DNA of 64,000 nucleotides from Alistipes sp. (GTDB lineage Bacteria > Bacteroidota > Bacteroidia > Bacteroidales > Rikenellaceae). The notes beneath the pieces are model-generated. The model saw only the letters and a list, made by a program, of their open reading frames with translations. It made no database searches and was not told where the DNA came from. The translations under genes and the position numbers were made by a program. The stretch is from assembly GCA_017937765.1 (NCBI GenBank), contig JAGBCY010000020.1, positions 1 to 64,000 on the forward strand. The letters run 5' to 3'. This document shows, in pieces, positions 18,676 to 28,279 of this stretch (position 1 is the first letter of the stretch; every line of letters begins with the position of its first letter).

Positions 18676-20556
18676 CTAAATCTCTTCGATTGCTCGAAGG
18701 AGTGCCTCCTCGTCGTAGCCGCACTCGGCATAGAGCTCCGCCGGGCGACCCTGCTCAACAAAGCGGTCGTCGATGCCGAGCGTCCTCACACGCGGGGCGT
18801 ATCCCTCGCGGCCGAGATGTGCCACCACCGCCTCGCCGACACCTCCGCGGATGATGCCATCCTCGATGGTTATCACGCGCTGGAACTTCTCGCCCACCTC
18901 ACGGAGCAACGCCTCGTCCAGCGGCTTGGCATAGCGCAGGTCATAGACAGCAACGCTACGGCTGCTGCGCTCGGCAGCCCTGAGCGCGACATTTGCCATA
19001 GTACCCACAGCGACGATAGCCACCTCGCTACCCTCCTTGAGTCTCTCGCCACGGCCTACCGTCAACTCCTCGAACGCCACACCGCGCCACTCAACGCCCT
19101 CGCCGATACCGCGCGGATAGCGTATCACCGTAGGGTAATCAGCACGTGAAGCGGTGTACATCATCTGACGGAGCATCAGCTCGTTACGCGGTGCTGCCAC
19201 GACCACGTTGGGTACACAGCCGAAGTAGGCAAGGTCGAAGGCTCCGTGGTGCGTTGCACCATCCTCACCGACGATACCCGCACGGTCGAGACACAATACC
19301 ACGGGGAGTCGTTGCAGTGCCACGTCGTGGATGACGTTATCGTAGGCGCGCTGCATAAACGATGAATATATGTTGCAGAAGGGGCGACTTCCCACCGCTG
19401 CCATTCCTGCCGAGAAGGTCACGGCGTGACCCTCGGCGATACCCACATCGAAGCAACGCTCGGGCAGCTCGCGCATAACGATGTTCATCGAACAGCCCGA
19501 GGGCATCGCAGGCGTAACACCCACGATACGCTCATCCTCGCGCGCGAGGTCCAGCAGCGTCTCTCCAAAGACATCCTGATAGCGTGCCGCCGCGTAGTTG
19601 CTCTTCACGCGCTCGCCCGTTGCGGCATCGAACCGCCCGGGGGCGTGCCATACCGCAGGGTCGGCCTCGGCAGGGGCATAGCCCTTGCCCTTCTTAGTCT
19701 TGATGTGCAGGAGCTTGGGGCCGCCAATCTCCTTCAGGGCCGTGAAGGTTCGTATCAGCTCGTCGATATTGTGGCCATCGACAGGGCCGAAGTATCTGAA
19801 GTTGAGACTCTCAAAGAGGTTACTATTCTGCAACAACCCCTGCTTCACGGCATTACCCGCCTTACGCACCAAGCGGTGCAGGGGCGGCACTACCGCGAGA
19901 CCGCGCCAGAGCGTTGTTTTGAGGTTGTTGTACCAACGCGACGTAGACATATGCACGAGGTAGCGGTCGAGAGCTCCCGAGGGCTTGTCTATCGACATCT
20001 CGTTGTCGTTAAGGATGACGAGCAGGTCGGTCTCGGGCGAGGCACCAGCGTTGTTAAAGCCCTCAAACGCAAGGCCTCCCGTGAGGGCACCATCGCCAAT
20101 GATGGCCACGACGTGTCGTCTCTTCGCCTGCATCTCCAACGCCTTGGCGATGCCGAAGGCCGCCGATATGCTCACCGACGCGTGGCCCGCACCGAACGAG
20201 TCGTAGCGACTCTCCTCCATACGCGGGAAGCCACTGATACCTCCGCGCGTGCGGTTGTTGCGGAAGGCGTCGCGACGCTCGGTGATTATCTTATGGGCAT
20301 AGGCCTGATGCCCCACGTCCCACACTATGCGATCCTCTGGCATATCGTAGACATAGTGGAGTGCCACGGTGAGCTCCACGGTACCGAGGCTCGAGCCTAA
20401 GTGGCCGGGGTTCACGGCACAACACTCGACGATATAGCGACGCAACTCCTCGGAGTAGCTACGCAGCTGCTCACGCGAGAGGCTCTTCAGATCCTCGGGT
20501 CGATTGACACTCCTTAGGAGGCGATACTCCTCCGTTGCATTCACCTTGTCGCTCAT
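18676..20556 (-). CDS. dxs: 1-deoxy-D-xylulose-5-phosphate synthase
   Basis: Thiamine-diphosphate enzyme that joins pyruvate and glyceraldehyde-3-phosphate, the first step of the MEP isoprenoid pathway. 626 residues, the normal length. N-terminal NPGHLGSSLGTVELTVALH and DVGHQAYAHKI, ThDP-binding GDGALTGGLAFEGFNNAG, and transketolase-like middle EGHAVTFSAGMA. The frame is open to 20673, but the family start fits ATG 20556 (MSDKVNATEEYRLL), and the promoter lies about 60 bp upstream. Divergent from pyrH. Confidence 0.96.
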   Translation of the reverse strand: MSDKVNATEEYRLLRSVNRPEDLKSLSREQLRSYSEELRRYIVECCAVNPGHLGSSLGTVELTVALHYVYDMPEDRIVWDVGHQAYAHKIITERRDAFRNNRTRGGISGFPRMEESRYDSFGAGHASVSISAAFGIAKALEMQAKRRHVVAIIGDGALTGGLAFEGFNNAGASPETDLLVILNDNEMSIDKPSGALDRYLVHMSTSRWYNNLKTTLWRGLAVVPPLHRLVRKAGNAVKQGLLQNSNLFESLNFRYFGPVDGHNIDELIRTFTALKEIGGPKLLHIKTKKGKGYAPAEADPAVWHAPGRFDAATGERVKSNYAAARYQDVFGETLLDLAREDERIVGVTPAMPSGCSMNIVMRELPERCFDVGIAEGHAVTFSAGMAAVGSRPFCNIYSSFMQRAYDNVIHDVALQRLPVVLCLDRAGIVGEDGATHHGAFDLAYFGCVPNVVVAAPRNELMLRQMMYTASRADYPTVIRYPRGIGEGVEWRGVAFEELTVGRGERLKEGSEVAIVAVGTMANVALRAAERSSRSVAVYDLRYAKPLDEALLREVGEKFQRVITIEDGIIRGGVGEAVVAHLGREGYAPRVRTLGIDDRFVEQGRPAELYAECGYDEEALLRAIEEI

Positions 20557-20617
20557 CTGTCGGTTATGGTTATCTCTGTCTATGGTACGCCGCTTGCACA
20601 CGACGATAATCATTCTA

Positions 20618-20648
20618 CAAAAGTAGTGATTTTTTACGTAACGCCCAA
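20618..20648 (-). promoter_or_regulatory. dxs promoter
   Basis: Minus strand: TTG, a 20-bp spacer, TACTTTTG. Confidence 0.6.
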
Positions 20649-20706
20649 CTAAAAGGCAAAAACCGTACACCAAAAATCAAAAAATTAAAACTCGCGCCGA
20701 AAAGTT

Positions 20707-20738
20707 TGCTCATTTCGACAAAAAATTTGTATCTTCGC
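20707..20738 (+). promoter_or_regulatory. pyrH promoter
   Basis: TTG (20707-20709), 21 bp, TATCTTCG (20731-20738), one mismatch in the -7 element. Confidence 0.55.
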
Positions 20739-20764
20739 AAGTCAATATATATGTAATTCTATTT

Positions 20765-21484
20765 ATGGCAACATCAAAATACCGCAGAATACTTCTTAAG
20801 CTCAGTGGCGAGTCGCTGCAGGGCGAGCAAAATTATGGTCACGATGTGAAGGTACTCGGTGCTTATGCCGAGCAGATTAAGCGCATCAAGGAGATGGGCG
20901 TGGAGATAGGTATCGTTATCGGTGGCGGTAATATCTTCCGCGGCATACAGGGCGCAGGCCGCGGCTTCGACCGCGTGAAGGGCGACCAAATGGGTATGCT
21001 CGCTACAATCATCAACTCACTCGCGCTGCAGTCGGCCTTGGAGTCGGCAGGCGTGAAGTGTAAGGTGCTTACCTCGATACGTATGGAGCCCATCGGCGAG
21101 TACTACTCTAAGGCTAAGGCCATCGAGTATCTCGAGGCAGGATATGTCGTTATCATCGGCGGTGGCACCTCGAACCCCTACTTCTCGACCGACACAGCCT
21201 CGGCACTCCGCGGCATAGAGATTGAAGCAGAGGTTATGTTCAAGGGCACACGTGTGGATGGCATCTACACGGCCGATCCCGAGAAGGACCCCACGGCTAC
21301 GAAGTTCGACACCATCACCTTCGACGAGGTGTTGGCACGCCGCCTTAAGGTTATGGATCAGACAGCATTTACGCTCTGCCGCGAGAACCACCTCTCGCTC
21401 ATCGTCTTCGATATGGACACCGTGGGTAACCTCGAGCGTGTCGTTGCAGGCGAGAACATCGGAACAATTGTAACAGAAGAGTAA
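20765..21484 (+). CDS. pyrH: uridylate kinase
   Basis: Phosphorylates UMP to UDP. 239 residues of the amino-acid-kinase fold. LLKLSGESLQG at the N-terminus, GGGNIFRGIQGAGRG for nucleotide binding, GGGTSNPYFSTDTASALRG, and VDGIYTADPEKDPTA. First gene of a run pyrH-(thioredoxin)-frr. pyrH and frr are neighbours in most bacteria, but here a thioredoxin gene sits between them. Confidence 0.96.
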   Translation: MATSKYRRILLKLSGESLQGEQNYGHDVKVLGAYAEQIKRIKEMGVEIGIVIGGGNIFRGIQGAGRGFDRVKGDQMGMLATIINSLALQSALESAGVKCKVLTSIRMEPIGEYYSKAKAIEYLEAGYVVIIGGGTSNPYFSTDTASALRGIEIEAEVMFKGTRVDGIYTADPEKDPTATKFDTITFDEVLARRLKVMDQTAFTLCRENHLSLIVFDMDTVGNLERVVAGENIGTIVTEE

Positions 21485-21496
21485 AAACAGTAAGAT

Positions 21497-22096
21497 ATGG
21501 CAATTCAGACAAAACACAAGAAGCGCGGCTCTACGGCAATGCTCGTGGCTATGCTCATCGTACTCATCGGCCTCGTGGTTGCAATCATCCTCTGGCCCGT
21601 GGAGGCCGAGGCCTCAAGCCCCGCAGCCGTGACAGCACAGGACGACGTGAATGCAACGACGCTCGTACACGCCGGCACGATGGCTCCCGACTTTACCGTG
21701 GAGATGCTCGACGGCAAGAAGCTCACACTCTCGGAACTCCGCGGCAAGGTTGTGCTCGTGACCTTCTGGGCTACGTGGTGTCCTCCCTGTCGTCAGGAGA
21801 TGGCACATATGCAGGAGGGCGTTATAGACCACTTCGCAACCGATGAGCTTCAGGTGATACCCATCTCGCGCGGCGAGGCGCGTGCCACGGTCGAGAGCTT
21901 CATCGACAAGATGGGCTACACCTTCCCCGTCGGTCTCGACGAGGACAAGGCCATCTATTCGAAGTATGCCACCAACTACGTTCCCCGCTCGTTTGTCATC
22001 AACCGCGAGGGCGAGGTTGTCTACGTAGCCGTTGGCTATGACGAGGTTGTGGGCGAGGAGATCAACGCCGCAATCAGTGCTTCACTCGCATTGTAA
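21497..22096 (+). CDS. membrane-anchored TlpA/ResA-like thioredoxin
   Basis: 199 residues. The N-terminal membrane anchor (about 14-34) is followed by a periplasmic thioredoxin domain: APDFTVEMLDGKKLTLSELR, active site WCPPC (about residues 94-98) and the segment NYVPRSFVINREG holding the cis-proline position. The likely role is reduction of periplasmic disulfides, for example in cytochrome maturation. It begins 12 bp after pyrH, so it is co-transcribed. Specific partners cannot be told. Confidence 0.88.
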   Translation: MAIQTKHKKRGSTAMLVAMLIVLIGLVVAIILWPVEAEASSPAAVTAQDDVNATTLVHAGTMAPDFTVEMLDGKKLTLSELRGKVVLVTFWATWCPPCRQEMAHMQEGVIDHFATDELQVIPISRGEARATVESFIDKMGYTFPVGLDEDKAIYSKYATNYVPRSFVINREGEVVYVAVGYDEVVGEEINAAISASLAL

Positions 22097-22119
22097 CATA
22101 ATATTTTAAAGATAAAAGT

Positions 22120-22677
22120 ATGGATACCAAGACTATTCTAAATGAAACCACCGATCGTATGCAGCGTGCCGTTGACCACCTCGTCGAGGAGTTGCTCAAC
22201 ATCCGTGCAGGTAAGGCTTCAGTAAATGTTCTCAACGGTGTATTTGTTGACTACTACGGCTCGCAGACCCCCGTGTCGGGTGTTGCCAGCGTGACGGTAC
22301 CCGATGCTAAGACGGTGCTTATCCAGCCCTGGGATAAGAATATGATTCGTATGATCGAGAAGGCCATCATCGACTCGAATATCGGCCTCACTCCCTCGAA
22401 CAACGGCGAGCAGATCCGCCTCTCGATTCCCCCGCTCACTGAGGAGCGTCGTAAGGAGATCGTGAAGAAGGTTAAGGCCGAGGGCGAGACCGCTCGCATC
22501 AGCCTCCGTAACGCACGTCGCGATGCTGTCGAGGCATTCAAGAAGGCTCAGAAGGAGGGTATGTCGGAGGACGAGCAGAAGGATGGCGAGGCTCAGGTAC
22601 AGAAGCTCCTCGAGAAATATACGAAGCTGCTCGACGTGGAGCTCGAGAAAAAGGAGAAGGAGGTAATGACCGTATAA
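22120..22677 (+). CDS. frr: ribosome recycling factor
   Basis: Splits post-termination ribosomes together with EF-G. 185 residues, a three-helix bundle with a small beta domain. Family blocks: RAGKASVNVLNGVFVDYYGS, IQPWDKNMIRMIEKAI, LTEERRKEIVKKVK and RNARRDAVEAFKKAQKEG. It starts 23 bp after the thioredoxin gene. Confidence 0.97.
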   Translation: MDTKTILNETTDRMQRAVDHLVEELLNIRAGKASVNVLNGVFVDYYGSQTPVSGVASVTVPDAKTVLIQPWDKNMIRMIEKAIIDSNIGLTPSNNGEQIRLSIPPLTEERRKEIVKKVKAEGETARISLRNARRDAVEAFKKAQKEGMSEDEQKDGEAQVQKLLEKYTKLLDVELEKKEKEVMTV

Positions 22678-22678
22678 A

Positions 22679-22758
22679 CGGATAGCCTATCCGCACCATC
22701 TACCGCCGATGGACGGAGCCTACACTCCGCGCCATTGGCGGTAGCTTGTATCTATCCG
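22679..22758 (+). terminator. long nested hairpin after frr
   Basis: Three nested arms: GGATAG (22680-22685) with CTATCC (22752-22757), CTACCGCC (22700-22707) with GGCGGTAG (22737-22744), and CGGAG with CTCCG near the tip. A 15-bp perfect palindrome CGGATAG-C-CTATCCG opens it (22679-22693). No long T-run follows, so it may be a terminator or another RNA structure. Confidence 0.5.
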
Positions 22759-22825
22759 ACCCGGCCAATACCCCCGGCCACTAACTCTACACACAACCTG
22801 CCACTAACCTTATATATAAAATAGT

Positions 22826-24430
22826 ATGAATACCGCCTATATCATAGCCATCGTCAGTGGCCTGCTCGCAGCCGTGGTAGCCTTTGTCGTGGGACGCAGG
22901 ATGCGTTCAACGGGCAGTAGCGCGGAGCTTGAGGCTCTGAAAGAGTATACCAATACGCTCAACCGCACCATCGCCGAGCGCGACCGCAGGATCGACTCGC
23001 TCCTCGAGGAGACGAAGCGACTGACGGCTGAGCGCGACGTGGAGCACACCAAGGCCACGACGCGCGAGGAGCTGCTGGCTAAGGCCGAGGAGCAGCACCG
23101 CGAGGCTTTGGAGCGCGTGCGTCGCGAGACACGCGAGGCCTTAGAATCGCAGGCCGCAGGCCTCAAGGAGACGTACGACCGCCAATTGGCGCAGCTGAAC
23201 CGTATGATCGAGGAGCAGAAGGAGGCCAACAGACGTCAGATCGAGGAGCAACGCGAGGCACACAAGCGTCAGGTCGAGGACCAGATGACACTCATCCGCG
23301 AGCAGATGGTCGCCACCTCCGAGCGTGTGCTCAAGGCACGACAGGAGGAGCTCGGCACACGCAACGAGGAGCAGATGTCCAAGATTGTCGACCCCATAAA
23401 CTCGAGCCTCAAGCTTATGCGCGAGGCCCTCGACAACTCGCAAAAGGAGCACCACGAGGCGATGACACGTCTCGACGCCACCATCGAGGCCAATATGCGA
23501 AACAGCCGCAACCTCGGCGAGACGGCCGACCGCCTCACACGTGCACTCACGGGCGAGGTCAAGGTGCAGGGTAACTTCGGCGAGCTCAAGCTGCGCCAGC
23601 TCCTCGAGGACCTCGGCCTGAAGGACGGCGAGCAGTACACCTCGCAGCAAGCTCTCACCGACAAGCACGGCGCGCGCATCAAGAGCGACGAGGACAAGCG
23701 ACTCATCCCCGACTTCATCCTCCACTTCCCCAATAAGCGCGACGTCATCGTCGACTCGAAGGTCAACTTCACCCACTACACGCAGTATGTCAACGCCACC
23801 GACGAGGCCGAGCGTTCGGCCCTGCTCAAGGATCACATCGCCAGCGTGCGCCGTCAGGTCGACCTGCTCGCCAAGAAGGATTACAGCGCATTCCTCGACT
23901 CGGGCTACTCGAAGCTCAACTTCGTCATTATGTATATGTTCCACGAGGGCGCGCTCAATCTCGCACTCCTAAACGACAGCAGCCTCTGGAAGTATGCCTA
24001 CGACAAGGGTGTGCTCATTATGGGTCCGCAGACGATGTATATGAACCTCCGCGTGTTGGAGCTTATGTGGACGCAGAGCCGCCAGCTGCACTATCAGGAG
24101 GCCATCATCTCGTCGGCCGAGGAGATGATCAAGCGTGTGCAGATCTTCGCCGAGCGATTCAAGGACGTAGAGGACAGCTTCGACTCTACGCGCCGCCACT
24201 TCGACGAGCTGAAGCGTTCGACGGCAAGCGGCGGACAGAGCATCATCACCTCGGCACGACAGATCATCGCCTACGGCGTCAAGGAGAACAAGAAGAAGAA
24301 GAGCATATCGTCGATTTTTGTCGAGGACGAGGAGTCCACGATGATTGGCGACATCGAGGGCGATTCCAGCGAAAAAGAGGCTTCAGAGGGCGTTGGAGCA
24401 GCGATTTCGGATGACTGTGAAAAAAAGTAG
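22826..24430 (+). CDS. rmuC: DNA recombination protein RmuC
   Basis: 534 residues. An N-terminal membrane anchor (about 4-22) is followed by a long coiled coil (about 35-200, Glu/Arg/Gln-rich) and a C-terminal RmuC domain with GNFGELKLRQLLEDLGL and FILHFPNKRDVIVDSKVNF, a fold related to restriction-type nucleases. RmuC limits DNA inversions at short repeats in E. coli. The C-terminal tail is acidic and probably disordered. It is separated from frr by a strong hairpin. Confidence 0.92.
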   Translation: MNTAYIIAIVSGLLAAVVAFVVGRRMRSTGSSAELEALKEYTNTLNRTIAERDRRIDSLLEETKRLTAERDVEHTKATTREELLAKAEEQHREALERVRRETREALESQAAGLKETYDRQLAQLNRMIEEQKEANRRQIEEQREAHKRQVEDQMTLIREQMVATSERVLKARQEELGTRNEEQMSKIVDPINSSLKLMREALDNSQKEHHEAMTRLDATIEANMRNSRNLGETADRLTRALTGEVKVQGNFGELKLRQLLEDLGLKDGEQYTSQQALTDKHGARIKSDEDKRLIPDFILHFPNKRDVIVDSKVNFTHYTQYVNATDEAERSALLKDHIASVRRQVDLLAKKDYSAFLDSGYSKLNFVIMYMFHEGALNLALLNDSSLWKYAYDKGVLIMGPQTMYMNLRVLELMWTQSRQLHYQEAIISSAEEMIKRVQIFAERFKDVEDSFDSTRRHFDELKRSTASGGQSIITSARQIIAYGVKENKKKKSISSIFVEDEESTMIGDIEGDSSEKEASEGVGAAISDDCEKK

Positions 24431-24652
24431 AAAATTTTTTTAAAAATATTTTTGACTATATTTTTATGCTGCGACTCTCACCACTATACTCCACATCGAG
24501 AATATCGGCATAATCTAAACTATTAGAAACAAGTCTGTTGTCCAAATAACAGCGGGTGCAATCCAATATTAGAGGGGTGTGTGTATAGATTTGAATTATG
24601 CACATATCCCTCTAATCATAGTTTTTGCTTATGCTGGTATAAGTATTTTTAG

Positions 24653-24684
24653 TTTGGAGAATTAGATTTCTTGCCATATATTTG
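24653..24684 (+). promoter_or_regulatory. promoter of candidate small RNA
   Basis: TTTG (24653-24656), 20 bp, TATATTTG followed by C (24677-24684): a full consensus match with no gene downstream on this strand. Confidence 0.65.
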
Positions 24685-24689
24685 CACCA

Positions 24690-24878
24690 GAAAGAAATGA
24701 AAAAGGCTACAAAAGGGCGATAAAAAGCCCCGCAGCCGAGAGAAATAGAAGAACAAAAAGATAGAAATATAATAGATGTGTAAGATGTAAGCGTAAAAAT
24801 TTAGTAGTGTAAAAAGTTAATAATTGTTTGTGTCCGTGCGAGCTGCCAGGTTATTTAATCTGGCAGTTCGACTTTTTT
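24690..24878 (+). ncRNA. candidate small RNA, about 190 nt
   Basis: Bounded by a consensus promoter and a strong intrinsic terminator (CGAGCTGCCAG / CTGGCAGTTCG, then a T6 run). The 5' part folds as GGCT...AGCC around an inner GGGC / GCCC (about 24715-24754). The middle is A-rich and unstructured. The only frame near the start is eight codons (MKKATKGR). It is not tmRNA (no CCA-type end or tag frame), and no 6S-type long rod was seen. The family is unknown. Confidence 0.5.
24839..24878 (+). terminator. terminator of candidate small RNA
   Basis: An 11-bp stem (24839-24849 with 24860-24870, one G-T pair) and 10-nt loop, followed by ACTTTTTTG. Confidence 0.8.
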
Positions 24879-25130
24879 GTGCCATCGCCGCGTCGGGATG
24901 CGACAGCCTAACGAATAGACCGAACGGGGAAGGGCAACTGAACCGATTGGCCGAACGGGACACGCTCGAGCGCAGGGGTATGGTGCAGTAGGGATGTGGG
25001 CGTAGCACAGGTATGAGCACAAAAGGGATGTGGGCGCATACGCGCGCGTGCACGCGGGCGTACATTATTATGACTATAAAGGGATTGTCCTCTGGCAATG
25101 GACTGATGCAGTTTGGAAGAACGCGACGAC

Positions 25131-25258
25131 CCCGAGGAGATTACGCAATTGCTCGAAGAGATTGCTTAACGGCTCCGAGGAGATTACACAACGGTCTTGA
25201 GAAAATTACTTAGTAGCCTCAACTTGCTTAGTATCCTCAACGAAATTACACAACTACC
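25131..25258. repeat. decayed 21-22-bp tandem repeat
   Basis: About six units starting near 25131, 25152, 25174, 25195 and onward. The best-preserved is CCGAGGAGATTACACAACGG. The copies diverge towards the rpoN end. Confidence 0.5.
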
Positions 25259-25267
25259 CTGCCCAGC

Positions 25268-26695
25268 CTAAATCTGCTTACGCATACGTGCCACGGGGAT
25301 GTCGAGCATCTCGCGATACTTAGCAACCGTGCGGCGGGCAATGCGATAGCCCTTCTCGTTGAGGATATCCATCAGGTTCTCGTCCGTGAGCGGATGGCGT
25401 TTATCCTCCGTGTCGATGCACTGCTGGAGGATGGTCTTTATCTCGTGACTCGACACCTCCTCGCCCGACGAGGTCTGCATACCCTCGGAAAAGAGCGACT
25501 TGAGGAGTATGATGCCGAAGGGGGTCTGGATGTATTTGCTGTTCACCACGCGCGAGATAGTCGAGACATCGAGCCCCGTACGGTCAGCTATATCCTTGAG
25601 GATCATAGGCTTTAACTTACTCTTATCGCCATCTACGAAATACTCGTGCTGGAAGTCGAGGATCGTCTGCATCGTGCGCATAAGCGTGTCGTGACGCTGC
25701 TTGATGGCCGAGATAAACCACTTCGCGGCATCTATCTTCGACTTGACGAACTGCACAGCCTCGCGATCCTCGGCCTTAACCGTGCCATCGGGCGCAACCA
25801 TATCGCGCATCATATCGCGATAGCGACGCGAGATGCGCACCTCGGGAATGCCGCTAGAGTTGAGTTGCAGGCGCATACCGCCATCCGTCGTATCGAGCAG
25901 GAAGTCGGGCGTGATGTAGGGCGTGGCGTCGATGCCACCCTCGGTATATAAGTTTCCAGGCTTGGGCGAGAGCGTGCGGATGTAGTCTATGGCCTCGCGG
26001 AACTCATCCTCCGTGACGCCGAGGCGAGCGATGAGACGCTCGTAGTGCTTCTTGGCAAAGGCCTCGAAGTGCGACGATATAATCCTATGAGCCAGACGCT
26101 TAGCAGGGCTATCGAGCAACTGGCGGCGCATCTGCAGGAGCAGGCACTCCTCCAGCGAGCGGGCACCGATACCCGCCGGCTCGAGCTCCTGAACGATGTG
26201 GAGTATGCGCTCGAGCTCCTCGACCGAGACCTCCATACCGCGCGTGAATGCGAGGTCGTCCGACAGCGACGACATATCGCGTCTGAGGTAGCCGTCGTCG
26301 TCGATGCTGCCGACGATATATGCCGCTATGATGAGCTCCTCCTCGCTAAGCGAGCGGAAGCGCAGCTGCTCGATGAGCGACTCGCCGAGCGAGCGGCCCT
26401 CGGTGATATATACAGGGCGTTGCTTGTCGTCCTTCGAGAAGTTGTTTATGCGCGCCTTATACGAGGGAGTGTCGTCCTCCTTGCCGATATACTCGTCGAC
26501 GGATATCTTCTCCGGCGTGTCGCCCTCCTCGCTCTTCGACTCGGTATCCTCCTCCAACACGATGTTCTCCTCGATCTCACGCTTGATGCGCTCCTCGAGC
26601 TGCATCGTGGGCAGCTCCAGGAGCTTAATCATCTGTATCTGTTGCGGCGAGATCTTAGTCTGCAGCGCGATAGTCTGTTGAAGTCGGTTTGCCAT
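25268..26695 (-). CDS. rpoN: RNA polymerase sigma-54 factor
   Basis: Recognises -24/-12 promoters and needs AAA+ activators. 475 residues. Region I: LQTKISPQQIQMIKLLELPTMQ (split here as LQTKISPQQIQM and IKLLELPTMQ), which contacts activator. An acidic region II follows. The core-binding and helix-turn-helix parts include DVSTISRVVNSKYIQTPFG. The RpoN box ARRTVAKYRE is intact at 453-462. It lies 63 bp downstream of asnS, with an asnS terminator between. No -24/-12 promoter was noticed in this window. Confidence 0.96.
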   Translation of the reverse strand: MANRLQQTIALQTKISPQQIQMIKLLELPTMQLEERIKREIEENIVLEEDTESKSEEGDTPEKISVDEYIGKEDDTPSYKARINNFSKDDKQRPVYITEGRSLGESLIEQLRFRSLSEEELIIAAYIVGSIDDDGYLRRDMSSLSDDLAFTRGMEVSVEELERILHIVQELEPAGIGARSLEECLLLQMRRQLLDSPAKRLAHRIISSHFEAFAKKHYERLIARLGVTEDEFREAIDYIRTLSPKPGNLYTEGGIDATPYITPDFLLDTTDGGMRLQLNSSGIPEVRISRRYRDMMRDMVAPDGTVKAEDREAVQFVKSKIDAAKWFISAIKQRHDTLMRTMQTILDFQHEYFVDGDKSKLKPMILKDIADRTGLDVSTISRVVNSKYIQTPFGIILLKSLFSEGMQTSSGEEVSSHEIKTILQQCIDTEDKRHPLTDENLMDILNEKGYRIARRTVAKYREMLDIPVARMRKQI

Positions 26696-26711
26696 ACTCC
26701 GCTTGTAATGT

Positions 26712-26746
26712 TAAAAAATGCGAACTCGGACGGGCCGTGGTTCGCA
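26712..26746 (-). terminator. asnS terminator
   Basis: Minus strand: TGCGAAC, loop, GTTCGCA, then TTTTTT. It lies in the asnS-rpoN gap and would reduce read-through into rpoN. Confidence 0.75.
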
Positions 26747-26758
26747 TTTCGGGATGGT

Positions 26759-28147
26759 TTAGAACTCGGCGTTCTTCGGCGTGCGAGGGAAGGGAATCAC
26801 ATCGCGGATGTTACCCATACCCGTCACGAACAAGAGCAGACGCTCGAATCCTAAGCCGAAGCCCGAGTGGGGCGCAGATCCCCAACGACGTGTGTCGAGG
26901 TACCACCACAGCTCCTTACGGCTCATACCTAACTCATCGACTCTTGCACAAAGCTTGCCAAAGTCGGCCTCACGCTCCGAACCGCCGATGATTTCGCCAA
27001 TCTGGGGGAACAACACGTCCATAGCGCGCACGGTCTTGCCGTCGTCGTTCTGCTTCATATAGAATGCCTTGATCTCCTTCGGATAGTTGATAAGGATAAC
27101 GGGACGCTTGAAGTGCTCCTCAACGAGGTAACGCTCGTGCTCCGACTGAAGATCGCAACCCCAGTCGCAGGGGAACTCGAACTTCTTGCCCGAGGCCTTC
27201 AAAATCTCGATACCCTCGGTATAGTCGAGGCGCACGAAGTCGTTGTCGAGAACAAACTGTAGACGCTCCAACAAGCCCTTATCCCACATCTTGTTCATAA
27301 ACTCGAGGTCCTCGCGGCAGTTCTCCAGCGCATAGCGGATCAAGTACTTCAAGAAGTCCTCGGCAAGGTCCATATCGTCCTGCAACTCGTAGAACGCCAT
27401 CTCGGGCTCGATCATCCAAAACTCGGCCAAGTGGCGCGGGGTGTTCGAGTTCTCGGCACGGAATGTGGGGCCAAAGGTGTAAATCTGACCAAGTGCCAGA
27501 GCACCGAGCTCACCCTCGAGCTGTCCCGAAACGGTAAGGCTGCAAGGCTTGCCGAAGAAGTCCTGAGTGTAGTCTACTGTGCCATCCTCATTACGGGGAG
27601 GGTTCTGCATATCGAGTGTCGATACGTTAAACATAGCACCAGCACCCTCGCAATCCGAGGCAGTGATAAGTGGAGTATGCAAATAGTAGAAACCCTTGTC
27701 GTTGAAGTACTTGTGAATAGCGTAGGCCATAGCGTGGCGGATACGCAACACAGCACCGAAGGTGTTGGTTCGGGGACGAAGGTAGGCGATGTCGCGCAAG
27801 AACTCGAGCGTGTGGCCCTTCTTCTGCAAGGGGTATGTCTCGGGGTCGGCCGTGCCGTAAACCTCGATCTTCTCGGCCTGCACCTCGACACCCTGACCTG
27901 CGCCGAGCGACTGCACGAGCTTACCGTCGACGCGCAAGCAAGCACCCGTAGTCACGGTCTTAAGCTCCGCCTCGTCGATCTTCGCGAAGTCGACAACAAC
28001 CTGAATATTAGCCACACACGAGCCATCGTTGAGCGCGATGAAAGCAACATTCTTGTTGCCACGCTTTGTGCGCACCCAGCCCTTCACGGTGATATCTCTG
28101 CCGTCACCCTCCATCTTGAGTATCTCGGCAATTCTTGTAAGTTTCAT
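26759..28147 (-). CDS. asnS: asparaginyl-tRNA synthetase
   Basis: Class II synthetase charging tRNA-Asn. 462 residues. The N-terminal OB-fold anticodon domain is [20 protein letters not shown]. Motif 2 is in [20 protein letters not shown]. Motif 3 is [20 protein letters not shown], and the C-terminus [11 protein letters not shown] is typical of AsnRS and sets it apart from AspRS. It is monocistronic or leads into rpoN. Confidence 0.96.
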   Translation of the reverse strand: MKLTRIAEILKMEGDGRDITVKGWVRTKRGNKNVAFIALNDGSCVANIQVVVDFAKIDEAELKTVTTGACLRVDGKLVQSLGAGQGVEVQAEKIEVYGTADPETYPLQKKGHTLEFLRDIAYLRPRTNTFGAVLRIRHAMAYAIHKYFNDKGFYYLHTPLITASDCEGAGAMFNVSTLDMQNPPRNEDGTVDYTQDFFGKPCSLTVSGQLEGELGALALGQIYTFGPTFRAENSNTPRHLAEFWMIEPEMAFYELQDDMDLAEDFLKYLIRYALENCREDLEFMNKMWDKGLLERLQFVLDNDFVRLDYTEGIEILKASGKKFEFPCDWGCDLQSEHERYLVEEHFKRPVILINYPKEIKAFYMKQNDDGKTVRAMDVLFPQIGEIIGGSEREADFGKLCARVDELGMSRKELWWYLDTRRWGSAPHSGFGLGFERLLLFVTGMGNIRDVIPFPRTPKNAEF

Positions 28148-28234
28148 AGAGTTGTATATTATTTATTTCGTTTGTTTCGTTTATTGGTACAACGCCATAA
28201 TAGGCCACAAAATTACTAAAATTTTTGCAAACGA

Positions 28235-28264
28235 TTGCCGTCTTATCACTTTTTTGTACCTTTG
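28235..28264 (+). promoter_or_regulatory. promoter of the GH2-like gene / rlmH
   Basis: TTG (28235-28237), 19 bp, TACCTTTG (28257-28264); the ATG is 15 bp further on. Confidence 0.65.
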
Positions 28265-28279
28265 TCCTAAATTAAAACT

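Larger units (their letters stand above)
24431..25267. other. 837-bp gap: hairpins, candidate small RNA, decayed repeats
   Basis: AT-rich after rmuC. A hairpin with arms ATTAGAGGG (24568-24576) and CCCTCTAAT (24608-24616) is followed by the promoter and transcript described separately (24653-24878). The rest is GC-rich, with an alternating CG/CA tract (about 25036-25062) and six decayed copies of a 21-22-bp unit related to CCGAGGAGATTACACAACGG (25131-25258) running up to the rpoN stop. No gene was found. Confidence 0.6.

Noticed and set aside
19426..20400. 324-codon open frame opposite dxs, and similar ones opposite rmuC, polA and the carboxyspermidine dehydrogenase gene
   Set aside because: Shadow frames of well-identified genes; arginine/histidine-rich low-information translations.
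24690..24878. tmRNA or 6S RNA
   Set aside because: No tRNA-like ends or tag frame for tmRNA; no long rod with central bubble for 6S. Kept only as an unnamed candidate.
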